NCBI GenBank assembly: GCA_029961685.1
Contig: JARWKL010000010.1
Span: forward strand, 16,141,931-16,205,930
DNA from: Aristolochia californica
Lineage: Eukaryota; Streptophyta; Magnoliopsida; Piperales; Aristolochiaceae
Direction of reading: 5' to 3'
Length of the DNA: 64,000 bases
In this document: positions 1-11,607 of the stretch, piece after piece
Position numbering within the stretch: the stretch's first letter is position 1
How the letters are laid out: each line of letters starts with the position of its first letter
The notes under the pieces: generated by a model
Told to the model about the DNA's origin: nothing
The model's input: the letters and a program-made list of their open reading frames with translations, nothing else
The model's database searches: none
Position numbers and translations under genes: made by a program

Positions 1-1800
1 TTTAACCGAGTCAAACAAGCCATTATTTTGCCCATTTTCAAAAGGATGACCTAACGATCATAGATCATTGTAAAGTGATTAATCATGCATAACGGCCTAT
101 ATTTTTTTAAGGAATGACTTATGGATTGGGAGTCAACAATCAGCCAAAAATCCCCCTCCTTTCCCTTTTCCCGACGATTGAAGAACCTGATATATAAAAA
201 CTAAAAAGAGTTTACAATCCCTAAAAATTATAGACACTTTTTGTAATTATCTCTCTCTATATTTGATCATTGTACATTTCCATTTCAGATGTATACTTTT
301 TTTCTTAAATCAAAACTTGAGTTTTCACTTATCCATCATCTCGTAAACGAAAAAAGAGATAAAAGGCAAATAGATCGCAACAAAATGAAAATTTTAGAGA
401 TTATGTATGGAAAGAATTTAGAGAAATAACAAATTTAAGTAAAGAAAATTTATTCACACACCACAAATGAACACAAAAGGTTTTTATCCTAATTTTGGAA
501 ATTCCACAAGTACAACCCAAATAGCTCAAAATTTTATAAGAAAGAGATTTTTCGACACATGTTTTAAAAAATGGATATACATGCTTGGAACATGTTAAAG
601 ATGCAAATGACCTATGGATCGAAACCTTTTAAAGAGAATAACATTAAATTCCCAAGTGAACGTGCGGTGGGGTATTTACCCGAGCCAACCAAGCCATTAA
701 TTTGCCCATTTTCAAAAAGATGACCTAACGATCATAGATGGTTGTAAAGTGATTTATCATGCGCAACGGGCTATATTTTTTATAAGGTATGACTTATGGA
801 TTGGGACTCAACACTTAGTTAAAAATCCCACGCCTCCCCCTTTTCCCGACGATTGCAAAACCTAATATATAAAAAATTAAAAGACTTTACAGTCCCTAAA
901 ATTTACAGACACTTTTAGAATTATCTCTCTCTACATTTGTGCATTTTGCATTTTAGATGTATACTTTTTTTCTTAAATCAAAACTTGAGTTTTGACTTTT
1001 CCTTCAGCTCGTAAACAAAAAAAGAGATAAAAGGCAAATAGATCACAACAAAATGAAAATTTTAGAGCTTATGTATGGAAAGAATTTAAAGCAATAAAAA
1101 TGTAAGTAAAAAAAAATTATTCAAACATAAAAAATGAATACAAAAGTTTTATTATCCAAGTTTGGGAAATTACACCAGTTCAACCCTAATAGCTCAGAAT
1201 TTTATTAGAAAGATATTTTTTCTAGACATGTTTTAAAAAATGGATATGAATGCTTGAAACATGTTAAAGATGCAAATGACCTATGGATAAAAACCTTTTA
1301 AGGACAATAACATTAAATTCCAAAGTGAACGTGCAGTGGGATTTTTACCCGAGTCAAACAAGCCATTATTTTGCCCATTTACAAAAAGCTAACCTAACGA
1401 TTATAGATGATTGTGAAGTGCTTTGTCATGATTAACGGGCTATATTTTTGTAAGGAATGACTAAACCCTAAACCCTAAAAATCCCCAGCCTCCCCCTTTT
1501 CCTGACGTTTGCAGAACTTGATAAATAAAAACTAAAAAGAGTTTACAATCCCTAAAATTTACGGACTCTTTTTGGAATTATCTCTCTGTACATTTGTGCA
1601 TTGTGAATTTCCATTATAGATGTATACTTTTTTCTCAAATCAAAACATGGGTTTTCACTTTCCTTTCATCTCGTTAACAAAAAAAAAACATAAAAGGCAA
1701 AAAGATCACAACAAAATGAAAATTTAAGAGTTTATGTATGGAAAGAATTTTAAGCAATAAACAAATGTATATAAAGAAAATTTATTCACACACCACAAAT
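1..1800 (+). repeat. Satellite array, left end (about 670 bp monomer)
   Basis: About 2.7 tandem monomers of an AT-rich satellite, entered in mid-monomer at base 1. The landmark CCTATGGAT recurs at 611 and 1280 (669 bp apart), and the same order of landmarks follows each time: a GAACACAAAAG block, a CACATGTTTTAAA block, CCTATGG, GTGCGGTGGGATATTTACC, a C-rich block near CCCCCTTTTCC, TCTCTCTACATTTGTGC, and an A-run after ATCTCGTAAAC. No convincing reading frame spans a monomer. Monomers here carry no LTR. The family is not one I recognise by name. Confidence 0.95.
1461..1480 (+). repeat. Short interstitial telomere-like motif
   Basis: Two head-to-tail copies of the plant telomere unit CCCTAAA occur where other monomers have the block after GAATGACTTATGGATTGGGAGTCAAC. 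About 30 bp of satellite is replaced rather than the motif being added, and normal satellite sequence resumes at the C-rich block. No other monomer in the window has it. It may be a repair patch; two units are too few to prove telomerase involvement. Confidence 0.75.
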
Positions 1801-1805
1801 GAACA

Positions 1806-2215
1806 TGTTATGCACACAATAACTTTATTTTTTATTTTTTTCTTTAATTTACTTTATTTATTTCAGTTTTAGGCCACAGGTGTATTTTTGGAATATTTTA
1901 TTTATAGGGGTATTTTTGTAATATTTTATTTAAAACCCTAACCGGGTGAACCCTATTTAAGGGGTAAGAGTAATGAGAAAAGGGAATTGAAGTATTAAGA
2001 ATTAGGTTAAATCTAGCATAGAGAGGCTTGGGGTCACCTTCTTGATCTCGAGGTTAGGGTTTCCTCAAAAACACTCGTATTCTCTCATCCTCCATCGATC
2101 TTCGTCTTTCCCATGTCTTCCTATTATCCCTACGCAAGTGCCTGGAAGACCCGTAACCCATGGCAGATCCAAGATCCTCCCAAAGAATCCTTGTGTCAGA
2201 TCCAGGACTGTAACA
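1806..2215 (+). mobile_element. Solo LTR, copy 1 of 6 in the satellite repeat unit
   Basis: A 410 bp sequence begins TGTTATGCACAC and ends CTGTAACA, so it has TG...CA ends with a 5 bp inverted repeat (TGTTA/TAACA). It is flanked by the 5 bp direct repeat GAACA (1801-1805 and 2216-2220). Monomers without the insert have one GAACA at this point (AAATGAACACAAAAG). These are the hallmarks of an LTR retrotransposon insertion reduced to one LTR. Inside are a TATA-like TATTTAA at 1954-1960, a telo-box-like AAACCCTAA just upstream, and GTTAGGGTTT at 2053-2062. No internal retrotransposon sequence remains. Short open frames crossing it are not credible genes. Confidence 0.92.
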
Positions 2216-3559
2216 GAACACAAAAGTTTTTTTATTCAAGTTTGGAATATTCCACTAGTTCAACCCTTACAGCTCGAAATTTTATGAGAAAGAAATTTTT
2301 CTACACATGTTATAAAAAATGGATATGCAGGCTTGAAACATGTTAAAGATGCAAATAACCTATGGCTCCAAACCTTTTAAAGAGAATAACATTAAATTTT
2401 CAAGTGAACATGCGGTGGGTCATTTAACCGAGTCAAACTCGCCATTATATTGCCTCTTACAAAATTCTGACCTAACGAACCGAGATATTGTAAAGTGAAT
2501 TATCATGTGTAACGGGCTGTATATTTGTACAGAATGACTTATGGATTGGGAGTCAACTCTAAGTTAAAAATCCTTCGCCTACCCATGTTCCCGTCGATTG
2601 TAGAACCTAATATATAAAAACTAAAAAGATTTTACAATCCCTAAAATCTACAGACACTTTTTGGAATTATATCTCTCTGCATTTGTGCATTGTGCATTTA
2701 CATTTTAGATGTAAAATCAAAACTTGAGTTTTTACTTTCCCTTCATCTCAAAAACAAAAAAAATGATAAAAGCCAAATAGATCACACCAAAATGAAAATT
2801 TTAGAGTTTATGTATGGAAATAATTTAATGCAATAAAAAAATGTAAGTAAAGAAAATTTATTCACACGCCACAAAAGAACACAAAAGTTTTGTTATCCAA
2901 GTTTGGAAAATTCCTCTAGTTCAACCCTAATAGCTCGGAATTTTATAAGAAAAAATTATTTCTACACATGATTTAAAAAATGGATATGCATGCTTTAAAG
3001 ATGTTAAAGATGGAAATAACCTATGGATCCAAACGTTTTAAATAGAATAACATGAAATTTTCAACTGAACGTGCGGTGGGATATTTACCCGAGTCAAACA
3101 AGCCATTATTTTACCTACTTACCAAAAGTTGACCTAACAATCATAGATGATTGTAAAGTGTTTTATCATGTGTAACAACCTATATTTTTTAATGGAATGA
3201 CTTATGGATTGGGAGTCAACTCTAAGTTAAAAATCCCCCGCCTCCCCCTTTTCACGTCGTTTGCAGAACCTGATCAACAAAAACTAAAAAGAGTTTACAA
3301 TCCCTCAAATTTACAGGCACTTTTTGGAATTATTTGTCTATGCATTTGTGCATTGTGAATTTCCATTATAGATGTATACTTTTTTCTTAAATCAAAACAA
3401 GGGTTTTCACTTTCCTTTCATCTCATTAACAGAAAAAAAAGAGATAAAAGCCAAATAGTTCACAACAAAATGAAAATTTTAGAGTTTATGTATGGAAAGA
3501 ATTTTAAGCAATAAACAAATGTATATAAAGAAAATTTATTCACACACCACAAATGAACA

Positions 3560-3971
3560 TGTTATGCACACAATAACATTATTTTTTATTGTTTTTTCTT
3601 TAATTTACTTTATTCATTTCAGTTTTAGGCCACAAGTGTATTTTTGGAATATTTTATTTATAGGGGTATTTTTGTAATATTTTATTTAAAACCCTAACTG
3701 CGTGAACCCTATTTAAGGGGTAAGAGTAATGAGAAAAGGGAATTGAAGTATTAAGAATTAGGTTAAATCTAGCCTAGAGAGGCTTGGGGTCACCTTCTTG
3801 ATCTCGAGGTTAGGGTTTCCTCAAAAACCCACGTATTCTCTCATCCTCCGTTGATCTTCGTCTTTCCCATGTCTTCCTATTATCCCTACGTAAGTGCCTG
3901 GAAGACCCGTAACCCATGGCAGATCCAAGATCCTCCCAAAGAATCCTTGTGTCAGATCCGGGACTGTAACA
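3560..3971 (+). mobile_element. Solo LTR, copy 2 of 6
   Basis: A 412 bp LTR with the same ends and the same monomer position as copy 1. GAACA flanks it at 3555-3559 and 3972-3976. It is nearly identical to copy 3, and the monomer following each of these two copies has the same 102 bp deletion (junctions at 4298/4299 and 5952/5953), so copies 2 and 3 descend from one recent unit duplication. Confidence 0.92.
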
Positions 3972-5213
3972 GAACACAAAAGTTTTGTTATTCAAGTATG
4001 AAAAATTCCACTAGTTCAACCCTTACAGCTCGAAATTTTATGAGAAAGAAACTTTTCTATACATGTTATAAAAAATGGATATGTAGGCTTGAAACATGTT
4101 AAAGATGCAAATAACCTATGGCTCCAAACCTTTTAAAGAGAATAACATTAAATTTTCAAGTGAACATGCGGTGGGTCATTTAACCGAGTCAAACTTGCCA
4201 TTATTTTGCCACTTACAAAATTCTGACCTAACGAACCGAGATATTGTAAAGTGAATTATCATGTGTAACGGGCTGTATATTTGTACAGAATGACTTATAA
4301 TCTACAGACACTTTTTGGAATTATATCTCTCTGCATTTGTGCATTGTGCATTTACATTTTAGATGTAAAATCAAAACTTGAGTTTTTACTTTCCCTTCAT
4401 CTCAAAAACAAAAAAAATGATAAAAGCCAAATAGATCACACCAAAATGAAAATTTTAGAGTTTATGTATGGAAATAATTTAATGCAATAAAAAAATGTAA
4501 GTAAAGAAAATTTATTCACACGCCACAAAAGAACACAAAAGTTTTGTTATCCAAGTTTGGAAAATTCCTCTAGTTCAACCCTAATAGCTCGAAATTTTAT
4601 AAGAAAGAATTCTTTCTACACATGTTTTAAAAAATGGATATGCATGCTTGAAAGATGTTAAAGATGGAAATAACCTATGGATCCAAACGTTTTAAATAGA
4701 ATAACATGAAATTTTCAACTGAACGTGCGGTGGGATATTTACCCGAGTCAAACAAGCCATTATTTTACCTACTTACCAAAAGTTGACCTAACAATCATAG
4801 ATGATTGTAAAGTGTTTTATCATGTGTAACAACCTATATTTTTTAATGGAATGACTTATGGATTGGGAGTCAACTATAAGTTAAAAATCCCCCGCCTCCC
4901 CCTTTTCACGTCGTTTGCAGAACCTGATCAACAAAAACTAAAAAGAGTTTACAATCCCTCAAATTTACAGGCACTTTTTGGAATTATTTGTCTATGCATT
5001 TGTGCATTGTGAATTTCCATTATAGATGTATACTTTTTTCTTAAATCAAAACAAGGGTTTTCACTTTCCTTTCATCTCATTAACACACAAAAAAGAGATA
5101 AAAGCCAAATAGATCACAAAAAAATGAAAATTTTAGAGTTTATGTGTGGAAAGAATTTTAAGCAATAAACAAATGTATATAAAGAAAATTTATTCACACA
5201 CCACAAATGAACA

Positions 5214-5625
5214 TGTTATGCACACAATAACATTATTTTTTATTGTTTTTTCTTTAATTTACTTTATTTATTTCAGTTTTAGGCCACAAGTGTATTTTTG
5301 GAATATTTTATTTATAGGGGTATTTTTGTAATATTTTATTTAAAACCCTAACCGTGTGAACCCTATTTAAGGGGTAAGAGTAATGAGAAAAGGGAATTGA
5401 AGTATTAAGAATTAGGTTAAATCTAGCATAGAGAGGCTTGGGGTCACCTTCTTGATCTCGAGGTTAGGGTTTCCTCAAAAACCCACTTATTCTCTCATCC
5501 TCCGTTGATCTTCGTCTTTCCCATGTCTTCCTATTATCCCTACGTAAGTGCCTGGAAGACCCGTAACCCATGGCAGATCCAAGATCCTCCCAAAGAATCC
5601 TTGTGTCAGATCCGGGACTGTAACA
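5214..5625 (+). mobile_element. Solo LTR, copy 3 of 6
   Basis: A 412 bp LTR flanked by GAACA at 5209-5213 and 5626-5630. It lies 1654 bp after copy 2 and matches it almost base for base, including GCTTGGGGTCACC, a variant confined to copies 1-3. Confidence 0.92.
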
Positions 5626-6869
5626 GAACACAAAAGTTTTGTTATTCAAGTTTGGAAAATTCCACTAGTTCAACCCTTACAGCTCGAAATTTTATGAGAA
5701 AGAAAATTTTCTATACATGTTATAAAAAATGGATATGCAGGCTTGAAACATGTTAAAGATGCAAATAACCTATGGCTCCAAACCTTTTAAAGAGAATAAC
5801 ATTAAATTTTCAAGTGATCATGCGGTGGGTCATTTAACCGAGTCAAACTCGCCATTATTTTACCACTTACAAAATTCAGACCTAACGAACCGAGATATTG
5901 TAAAGTGAATTATCATGTGTAACGGGCTGTATATTTGTACAGAATGACTTATAATCTACAGACACTTTTTGGAATTATATCTCTCTGCATTTGAGCATTG
6001 TGCATTTACATTTTAGATGTAAAATCAAAACTTGAGTTTTTACTTTCCCTTCATCTCATAAACAAAAAAAAAAGTGATAAAAGCCAAATAGATCACACCA
6101 AAATGAAAATTTTAGAGTTTATGTATGGAAATAATTTAATGCAATAAACAAATGTAAGTAAAGAAAATTTATTCACACGCCACAAAAGAACACAAAAGTT
6201 TTGTTATCCAAGTTTGGAAAATTCCTCTAGTTCAACCCTAATAGCTCGGAATTTTATAAGAAAGAATTCTTTCTACACATGTTTTAAAAAATGGATATGC
6301 ATGCTTGAAAGATGTTAAAGATGGAAATAACCTATGGATCCAAACGTTTTAAATAGAATAACATGAAATTTTCAACTGAACGTGCGGTGGGATATTTACC
6401 CGAGTCAAACAAGCCATTATTTTACCTACTTACCAAAAGTTGACCTAACAATCATAGATGATTGTAAAGTGTTTTATCATGTGTAACAACCTATATTTTT
6501 TAATGGAATGACTTATGGATTGGGAGTCAACTCTAAGTTAAAAATCCCTCGCCTCCCCCTTTTCACGTCGTTTGCAGAACCTGATCAACAAAAACTAAAA
6601 AGAGTTTACAATCCCTCAAATTTACAGACACTTTTTAGAATTATTTGTCTATGCATTTGTGCATTGTGAATTTCCATTATAGATGTATACTTTTTTCTTA
6701 AATCAAAACAAGGTTTTTCACTTTCCTTTCATCTCGTTAACAAAAAAAAAGAGTTAAAAGGCAAATAGATCGCAACAAAATGAAAATTTTAGAGTTTATG
6801 TATGGAAAGAATTTTAAGCAATAAACAAATATAAATAAAGAAAACTTATTCACACACTACAAATGAACA

Positions 6870-7279
6870 CGTTATGCACACAATAATTTTATTTTTTTAT
6901 TGTTTTTATTTAATTTACTTTATTTATTTCAGTTTTAGGCCACGTGTATTTTTGGAATATTTTATTTATGAGGGTATTTTTGTAATATTTTATCTTAAAC
7001 CCTAACAGGGTGAACCCTATTTTAGGGGTAAGAGTAATGAGAAAAGGGAATTGAAATATTAAGAATTATGTTAAATCTAGCGTAAAGAGGCTTGAGATCT
7101 CCTTCTTGATCTCAAGGTTAGGGACTCCTCAAAAACCCATGTATTCTCTCATCCTCCATTGATCTTCGTCTTTCCCATGTCTTCCTACTATCCCTATGGT
7201 AATGCCTGGAAGACCCGTAACCCGTGGCAGATCCAAAATCCTCCCAAAGAATCCTTGTGTCAGATCCGGGACCGTAACA
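6870..7279 (+). mobile_element. Solo LTR, copy 4 of 6 (terminal TG mutated)
   Basis: A 410 bp LTR in the same site. Its first base is changed (CGTTATG in place of TGTTATG), and the right target duplication reads GAACT instead of GAACA (left copy 6865-6869 intact). It belongs with copies 5 and 6 in having GCTTGAGATC where copies 1-3 have GCTTGGGGTC, so the six copies fall into two local groups. Confidence 0.9.
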
Positions 7280-8595
7280 GAACTCAAAAGTTTTGTTATT
7301 CAAGATTCGGAAATTCCACTAATTCAACCCTAATAGCTCGAAATTTTATAAGAAAGATATTTTTCTACACATGTTATAAAAATTGGATATGCATGCTTGA
7401 AACATGTTAAAGATGTAAATGACCTATGGATCCAAACCTTTTAAAGAGAATAACATTAAAATTTTCAAGTGAATGTGCGGTGAGACATTTAACCGAGTCA
7501 AACAAGCCATTATTTTGCCACTTAAAAAAAGCTGACCTAACGATCCTAGTATTGTAAATTGATTTATCATGTGTAACGGGGTATATATTTGTAAGGAATG
7601 ACTTATGGATTGGGAGTCAACTCTAAGTTACCCACGCCTACCGATTTTCCCATCGATTGTAGAACCTAATATATAAAAACTAAAAAGTGTTTACAATCCC
7701 TAAAAATTACAGACACTTTTTGGAATTATCTCTCTCTGCATTTGTGCATTGAGCATTTACATTTTAGATGTAGAATCAAAACTTGAGTTTTCACTTCCCC
7801 TTCATCTCGTAAACAAAAAAAAGAGATAAAAGGCAAATAGATCACAACTAAATGAAAATTTTAGAGTTTATGTGTGGAAATAATTTAATGCAATAAACAA
7901 ATGTAAGTAAAGAAAATTTATTCACACGCCACAAATGAATACAAAAGTTTTGTTATCCAAGTTTGGGAAATTCCACTAGTTCAACCCTAATAGCTAGGAA
8001 TTTTATAAGAAAGAGATTTTTCTACACATGTTTTAAAAAAAGGAAATGCATGCTTGAAAGATGATAAAGATGCAAATAACCTATGGATCCAAACCTTTTA
8101 AATAGAATAACATGATGGGATATTTACTCGAGGCAAACAAGCCATTATATTTCCCACTTACAAAAAGTTGACCGAACAATCATAGATGATTGAAAAGTGT
8201 TTTATCATGTGTAACGGGCTATATTTTTTAATGGAATGACTTATGGATTGTGAGTCAACTCTAAGTTAAAAATCCCCCGCCTCCCCCTTTTCTAGACGTT
8301 TGCAGAACTTGATAAATAAAAACTAAAAAGAGTTTACAATCCCTAAAAATTATAGACACTTTTTGGAGTTATCTCTCTATACATATGTGCATTGTGAATT
8401 TCCATTATAGATGTATACTTCGTTCTTAAATCAAAACATGGGTTTTCACTTTCCTTGCATCTCGTTAACAATAAAAAGAGATAAAAGGCAAATAGATCAC
8501 AACAAAATGAAAATTATAGAGTTTATGTATGGAAAGAATTTTAAGCAATAAACAAATGTAAATAAGAAAATTTATTCATACACCAAAAATGAACA

Positions 8596-9005
8596 TGTTA
8601 TGCACACAATAACATTATTTTTTTAATGTTTTTATTTTTTTAATTTATTTATTTCAATTTTAGGCCACAGGTGTATTTTTGGAATATTTTATTTATAGGG
8701 TATTTTTGTAATATTTTATCTTAAACCTTAACAAGGTGAACCCTATTAAAGGGGTAAGAGTAATGAGAAAAGGGAATTCAATTATTAAGAATTAGGTTAA
8801 ATATAGCGTAAAGATGCTTGAGATCACCTTCTTGATCTCAAGGTTAGGGTTTCCTAAAAAACCCACGTATTTTCTCATCCTCCATAGATCTTCGTCTTTC
8901 CCATGTCTTCCTACTATCCCTACGGTAATGCCATGAAGACCCTTAACACGTGCAAGATCCAAGATCCTCCCAAAGAATCCTTGTGTCAGGTCCGCGACCG
9001 TAACA
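8596..9005 (+). mobile_element. Solo LTR, copy 5 of 6
   Basis: A 410 bp LTR with TGTTATG and CCGTAACA ends. The left duplication GAACA is at 8591-8595; the right one is mutated to GATCA (9006-9010). It has more private substitutions than copies 1-3, for example in the segment following CTATCCCTACGGTAATGCC. Confidence 0.9.
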
Positions 9006-10331
9006 GATCATAAAAGTTTTGTTATTGAAGTTTGGGAAATTCCTCTAGTTCAACCCTTATAGCTTGGAATTTTATAAGAAAGAGATTTTTCTACACATGT
9101 TACAAAAAATGGATATGCATGCTTGAAACATGTTAAAGATACGAATGACCTATGGATCCAAACCATTTTAAGAGAATGACATTAAATTTTCAAGTGAACG
9201 TTCGGTGGGACATTTACCCGAGTCAAACAAGCCATTATTTTACCACTTACAAAAGCAGACCTAACGATCCCAGATATTGTAAAGTGATTTATCATGTGTA
9301 ACGGGCTATATTTTTGTAAGGAATGACTTATTGATTGGGAGTCAACTCTAAGGTAAAAATCACCCACCTCCCCGTTTTCCCGTCGATTGTAGAACCTAAT
9401 ATATAAAAACTAAAAAGAGTTTAAAATCCCTAAAAACTACATACACTTTTTGTAATTATCTCTCTCTGCATTTGTGCATTGTGCATTTACATTTTAGATT
9501 CAAAATCAAAACTTGACTTTTCACTTTCTCTTCATCTCGTCAACAAAAAAAAGAGATAAAAGGCAAATAGATCACAAAAAAATGAAAATTTTAGACTTTA
9601 TGTTCGGAAATAATTTAATGCAATAAACAAATATAAGTAAAGAAAATTTATTCACACGCCACAAATGAACACAAAAGTTTTGTTATCCAAGTTTGGGAAA
9701 TTCCACTAGTTCAACCCTAATAGCTAGATTTTTCTTCACATGTTTTAAAAAATGGATATGCATGCTTGAAAGATGTTAAAGATGAAAATAACCTATGGAT
9801 CCAAACCTTTTAAATAGAATAACATGAAATTTTCAAGTGAACGTGCGATGGAATATTTACCCGAGTCAAACAAGCCATTATTTTAGCCACTTACAAAAAG
9901 TTGACCTAACAATCTTAGATGATTGTAAAGTGTTTTAACATGTGTAATGGGCAATATTTTTTAATGGAATGACTTATGGATTGGGAGTTACCTCTAAGTT
10001 AAAAATCCCCCGACTCCCCCTTTTCCCGACATTTGCAGAACCTGATAAATAAAAACTAAAAAGAGTTTACAATCCTTAAAAATTACGTACTCTTTTTGGA
10101 ATTATCTCTCTGTACATTTGTGAATTGTGAATTTCCATTGTAGATGTATACTTTTTTCTGAAATCAAAACATGGGTTTTCACTTTCCTTTCATCTCGTTA
10201 ACACAAAAAAAAGAGATAAAAGGCAAATAGATCACAACAAAATGAAAATTTTAGAGTTTATGTATGGAAAGAATTTTAAGCAATAAACAAATGTCAATAA
10301 AAAAAATTTATTCACACACCACAAATGAACA

Positions 10332-10744
10332 TGTTATGCACACAATAACATTATTTTTTTTATTATTTTTATTTAATTTACTTTATTTATTTTAGTTTTA
10401 TGCCATAGGTGTATTTTGGAATATTTTATTTATAGGGGTATGTTTATAATATTTTATCTTAAACCCTAACATGGTGAACCCTATTTAAGGGGGTAAAAGT
10501 AATGAAAAAAGGGAATTGAAGTATTAAGAATTAGGTTAAATCTAACGTTAAGAGGCTTGAGATCACCTTCTTGATCTCGAGGTTAGGGTTTCCTAAAAAA
10601 CCCACGTATTCTCTCATCCTCCATTGATCTTCTTCTTTCCCATGTCTTCCTACTATCCCTACGGTAGTGCTTGGAAGACCCGTAACCCGTGGTAGATCCA
10701 AGATCCTCCCATAGAATCCTTGTGTCAGATCCAGGACCGTAACA
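10332..10744 (+). mobile_element. Solo LTR, copy 6 of 6
   Basis: A 413 bp LTR flanked by GAACA at 10327-10331 and 10745-10749. It is the last LTR-bearing monomer before the full-length retrotransposon. The next GAACA site (about 11412) lacks an LTR, as expected for the LTR-free member of the two-monomer unit. The monomers beyond the Reina-like element have no LTR at this site either, so the LTR-bearing domain ends at or near the insertion. Confidence 0.92.
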
Positions 10745-11607
10745 GAACACAAAAGTTTTGTTATTCCAGTTTGGGAAATTTCACTAGTTCAACCCTTAGC
10801 TCAGAATTTTATAAGAAAGAGATTTTTCTACACATGTTATAAAAAATGGATATACATGATTTAAACATGTTGAAAATGCAAATGACCTATGGATCCAAAC
10901 CTTTTAAAGAGAATATCATTAAATTTTCAAGTGAACTTGCGGTGGAATACCTAAGTCAAACAAGCCATTATTTTGCCCACTTACAAAATACAGACCTAAC
11001 GAGTATACATGATTGTAAAATGATTTATCATGCGTAACGGCCTATATTTTTGTAAGGAATTACTTTTGGATTTGGAGTCAACTCTAAGTTAATAATCCCT
11101 CGCCTCCCCTTTTCTCGACGATTGTAGAACTTGATATATAAAAACTAAAACGAGTTTAAAATCCCTAAAAAATTCAGACACTTTTTCAAATTATCTCTCT
11201 CTACATTTGTGCATTATGCTTTTCCATTTTAGATGTATACTTTTTTCTTAAATAAAAACTTGAGTTTTCACTTTCCCTTCATCTCGTAAACAAAGAAAGA
11301 GAAAAAAGGCAAATATATCACAACAAAATAAAAATTTTAGAGTTTATTTATGGAAAGAATTTAAAGTAATAAACAAATGTAAGTAAAAAAAAATTATTCA
11401 CACACCACAAATGAACACAAAAGATTTTTTATCCAAGTTTGTGAATTTCCACTAGTTCAACCCTAATAGCTCCGAATTTTATAAGAAAGAGATTTTCTAC
11501 ACAAGTTTTAAAAAATGGATATGCATGCTTGAAACATGTTAAAGATCCATATGACCTATGGATCCAAAACTTTTAAAGAGTATAACATTCAATTCTCAAG
11601 TGAACAT
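10745..11607 (+). repeat. Satellite between solo LTR 6 and the Reina-like element
   Basis: About 1.3 monomers with no LTR at the usual site. The monomer reaching 11607 is cut between GTGAAC and GTGCGGTGG and resumes at 18191 in phase, so the neighbouring retrotransposon interrupted one monomer without loss. Bases 11603-11607 (AACAT) are the left target duplication. Confidence 0.93.
11603..11607 (+). repeat. Left target-site duplication of the Reina-like element
   Basis: AACAT precedes the TGTTGTGG end of the 5' LTR. The right copy is AACGT, which is also the satellite sequence in most other monomers (GTGAACGTGCGG). Confidence 0.85.

Larger units (their letters stand above)
1801..11602 (+). 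repeat. Higher-order repeat: two satellite monomers plus one solo LTR
   Basis: LTR starts are spaced 1754, 1654, 1656, 1726 and 1736 bp. Each unit is LTR, then a monomer lacking the ATACTTTTTTCTTA segment (it reads TAGATGTAAAATCAAAAC), then a monomer that keeps the segment and carries the next LTR. Spacing of the CCTATGG landmark alternates accordingly: 2359, 3020, 4115, 4674, 5769, 6331, 7422, 8080, 9149, 9792, 10886. The two shorter spacings are explained by a shared 102 bp deletion in units 2 and 3. Because every LTR is in the same monomer site with the same GAACA duplication, one insertion was followed by tandem amplification. The sixth unit is broken by the Reina-like insertion. Confidence 0.9.

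Noticed and set aside
1461..1480. Chromosome end or true telomere
   Set aside because: Only two units, with the satellite continuing in phase on both sides.
2054..2239. Minus-strand 61-codon frames in the LTR copies (also 3810, 5464, 7118)
   Set aside because: They are antisense to the LTR, cross the target-site duplication and have no recognisable domain. Conservation follows from unit duplication.
2042..2346. Open frames of 77-83 codons across solo LTR copies (also at 3851-4102, 5505-5756, 7159-7410)
   Set aside because: They begin in the LTR and run into satellite; they are alike only because the units are recent duplicates, and overlapping frames on both strands are equally open.
1806..10744. 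Six independent LTR insertions
   Set aside because: Same monomer position and same GAACA duplication in all six; one insertion followed by amplification is far simpler.
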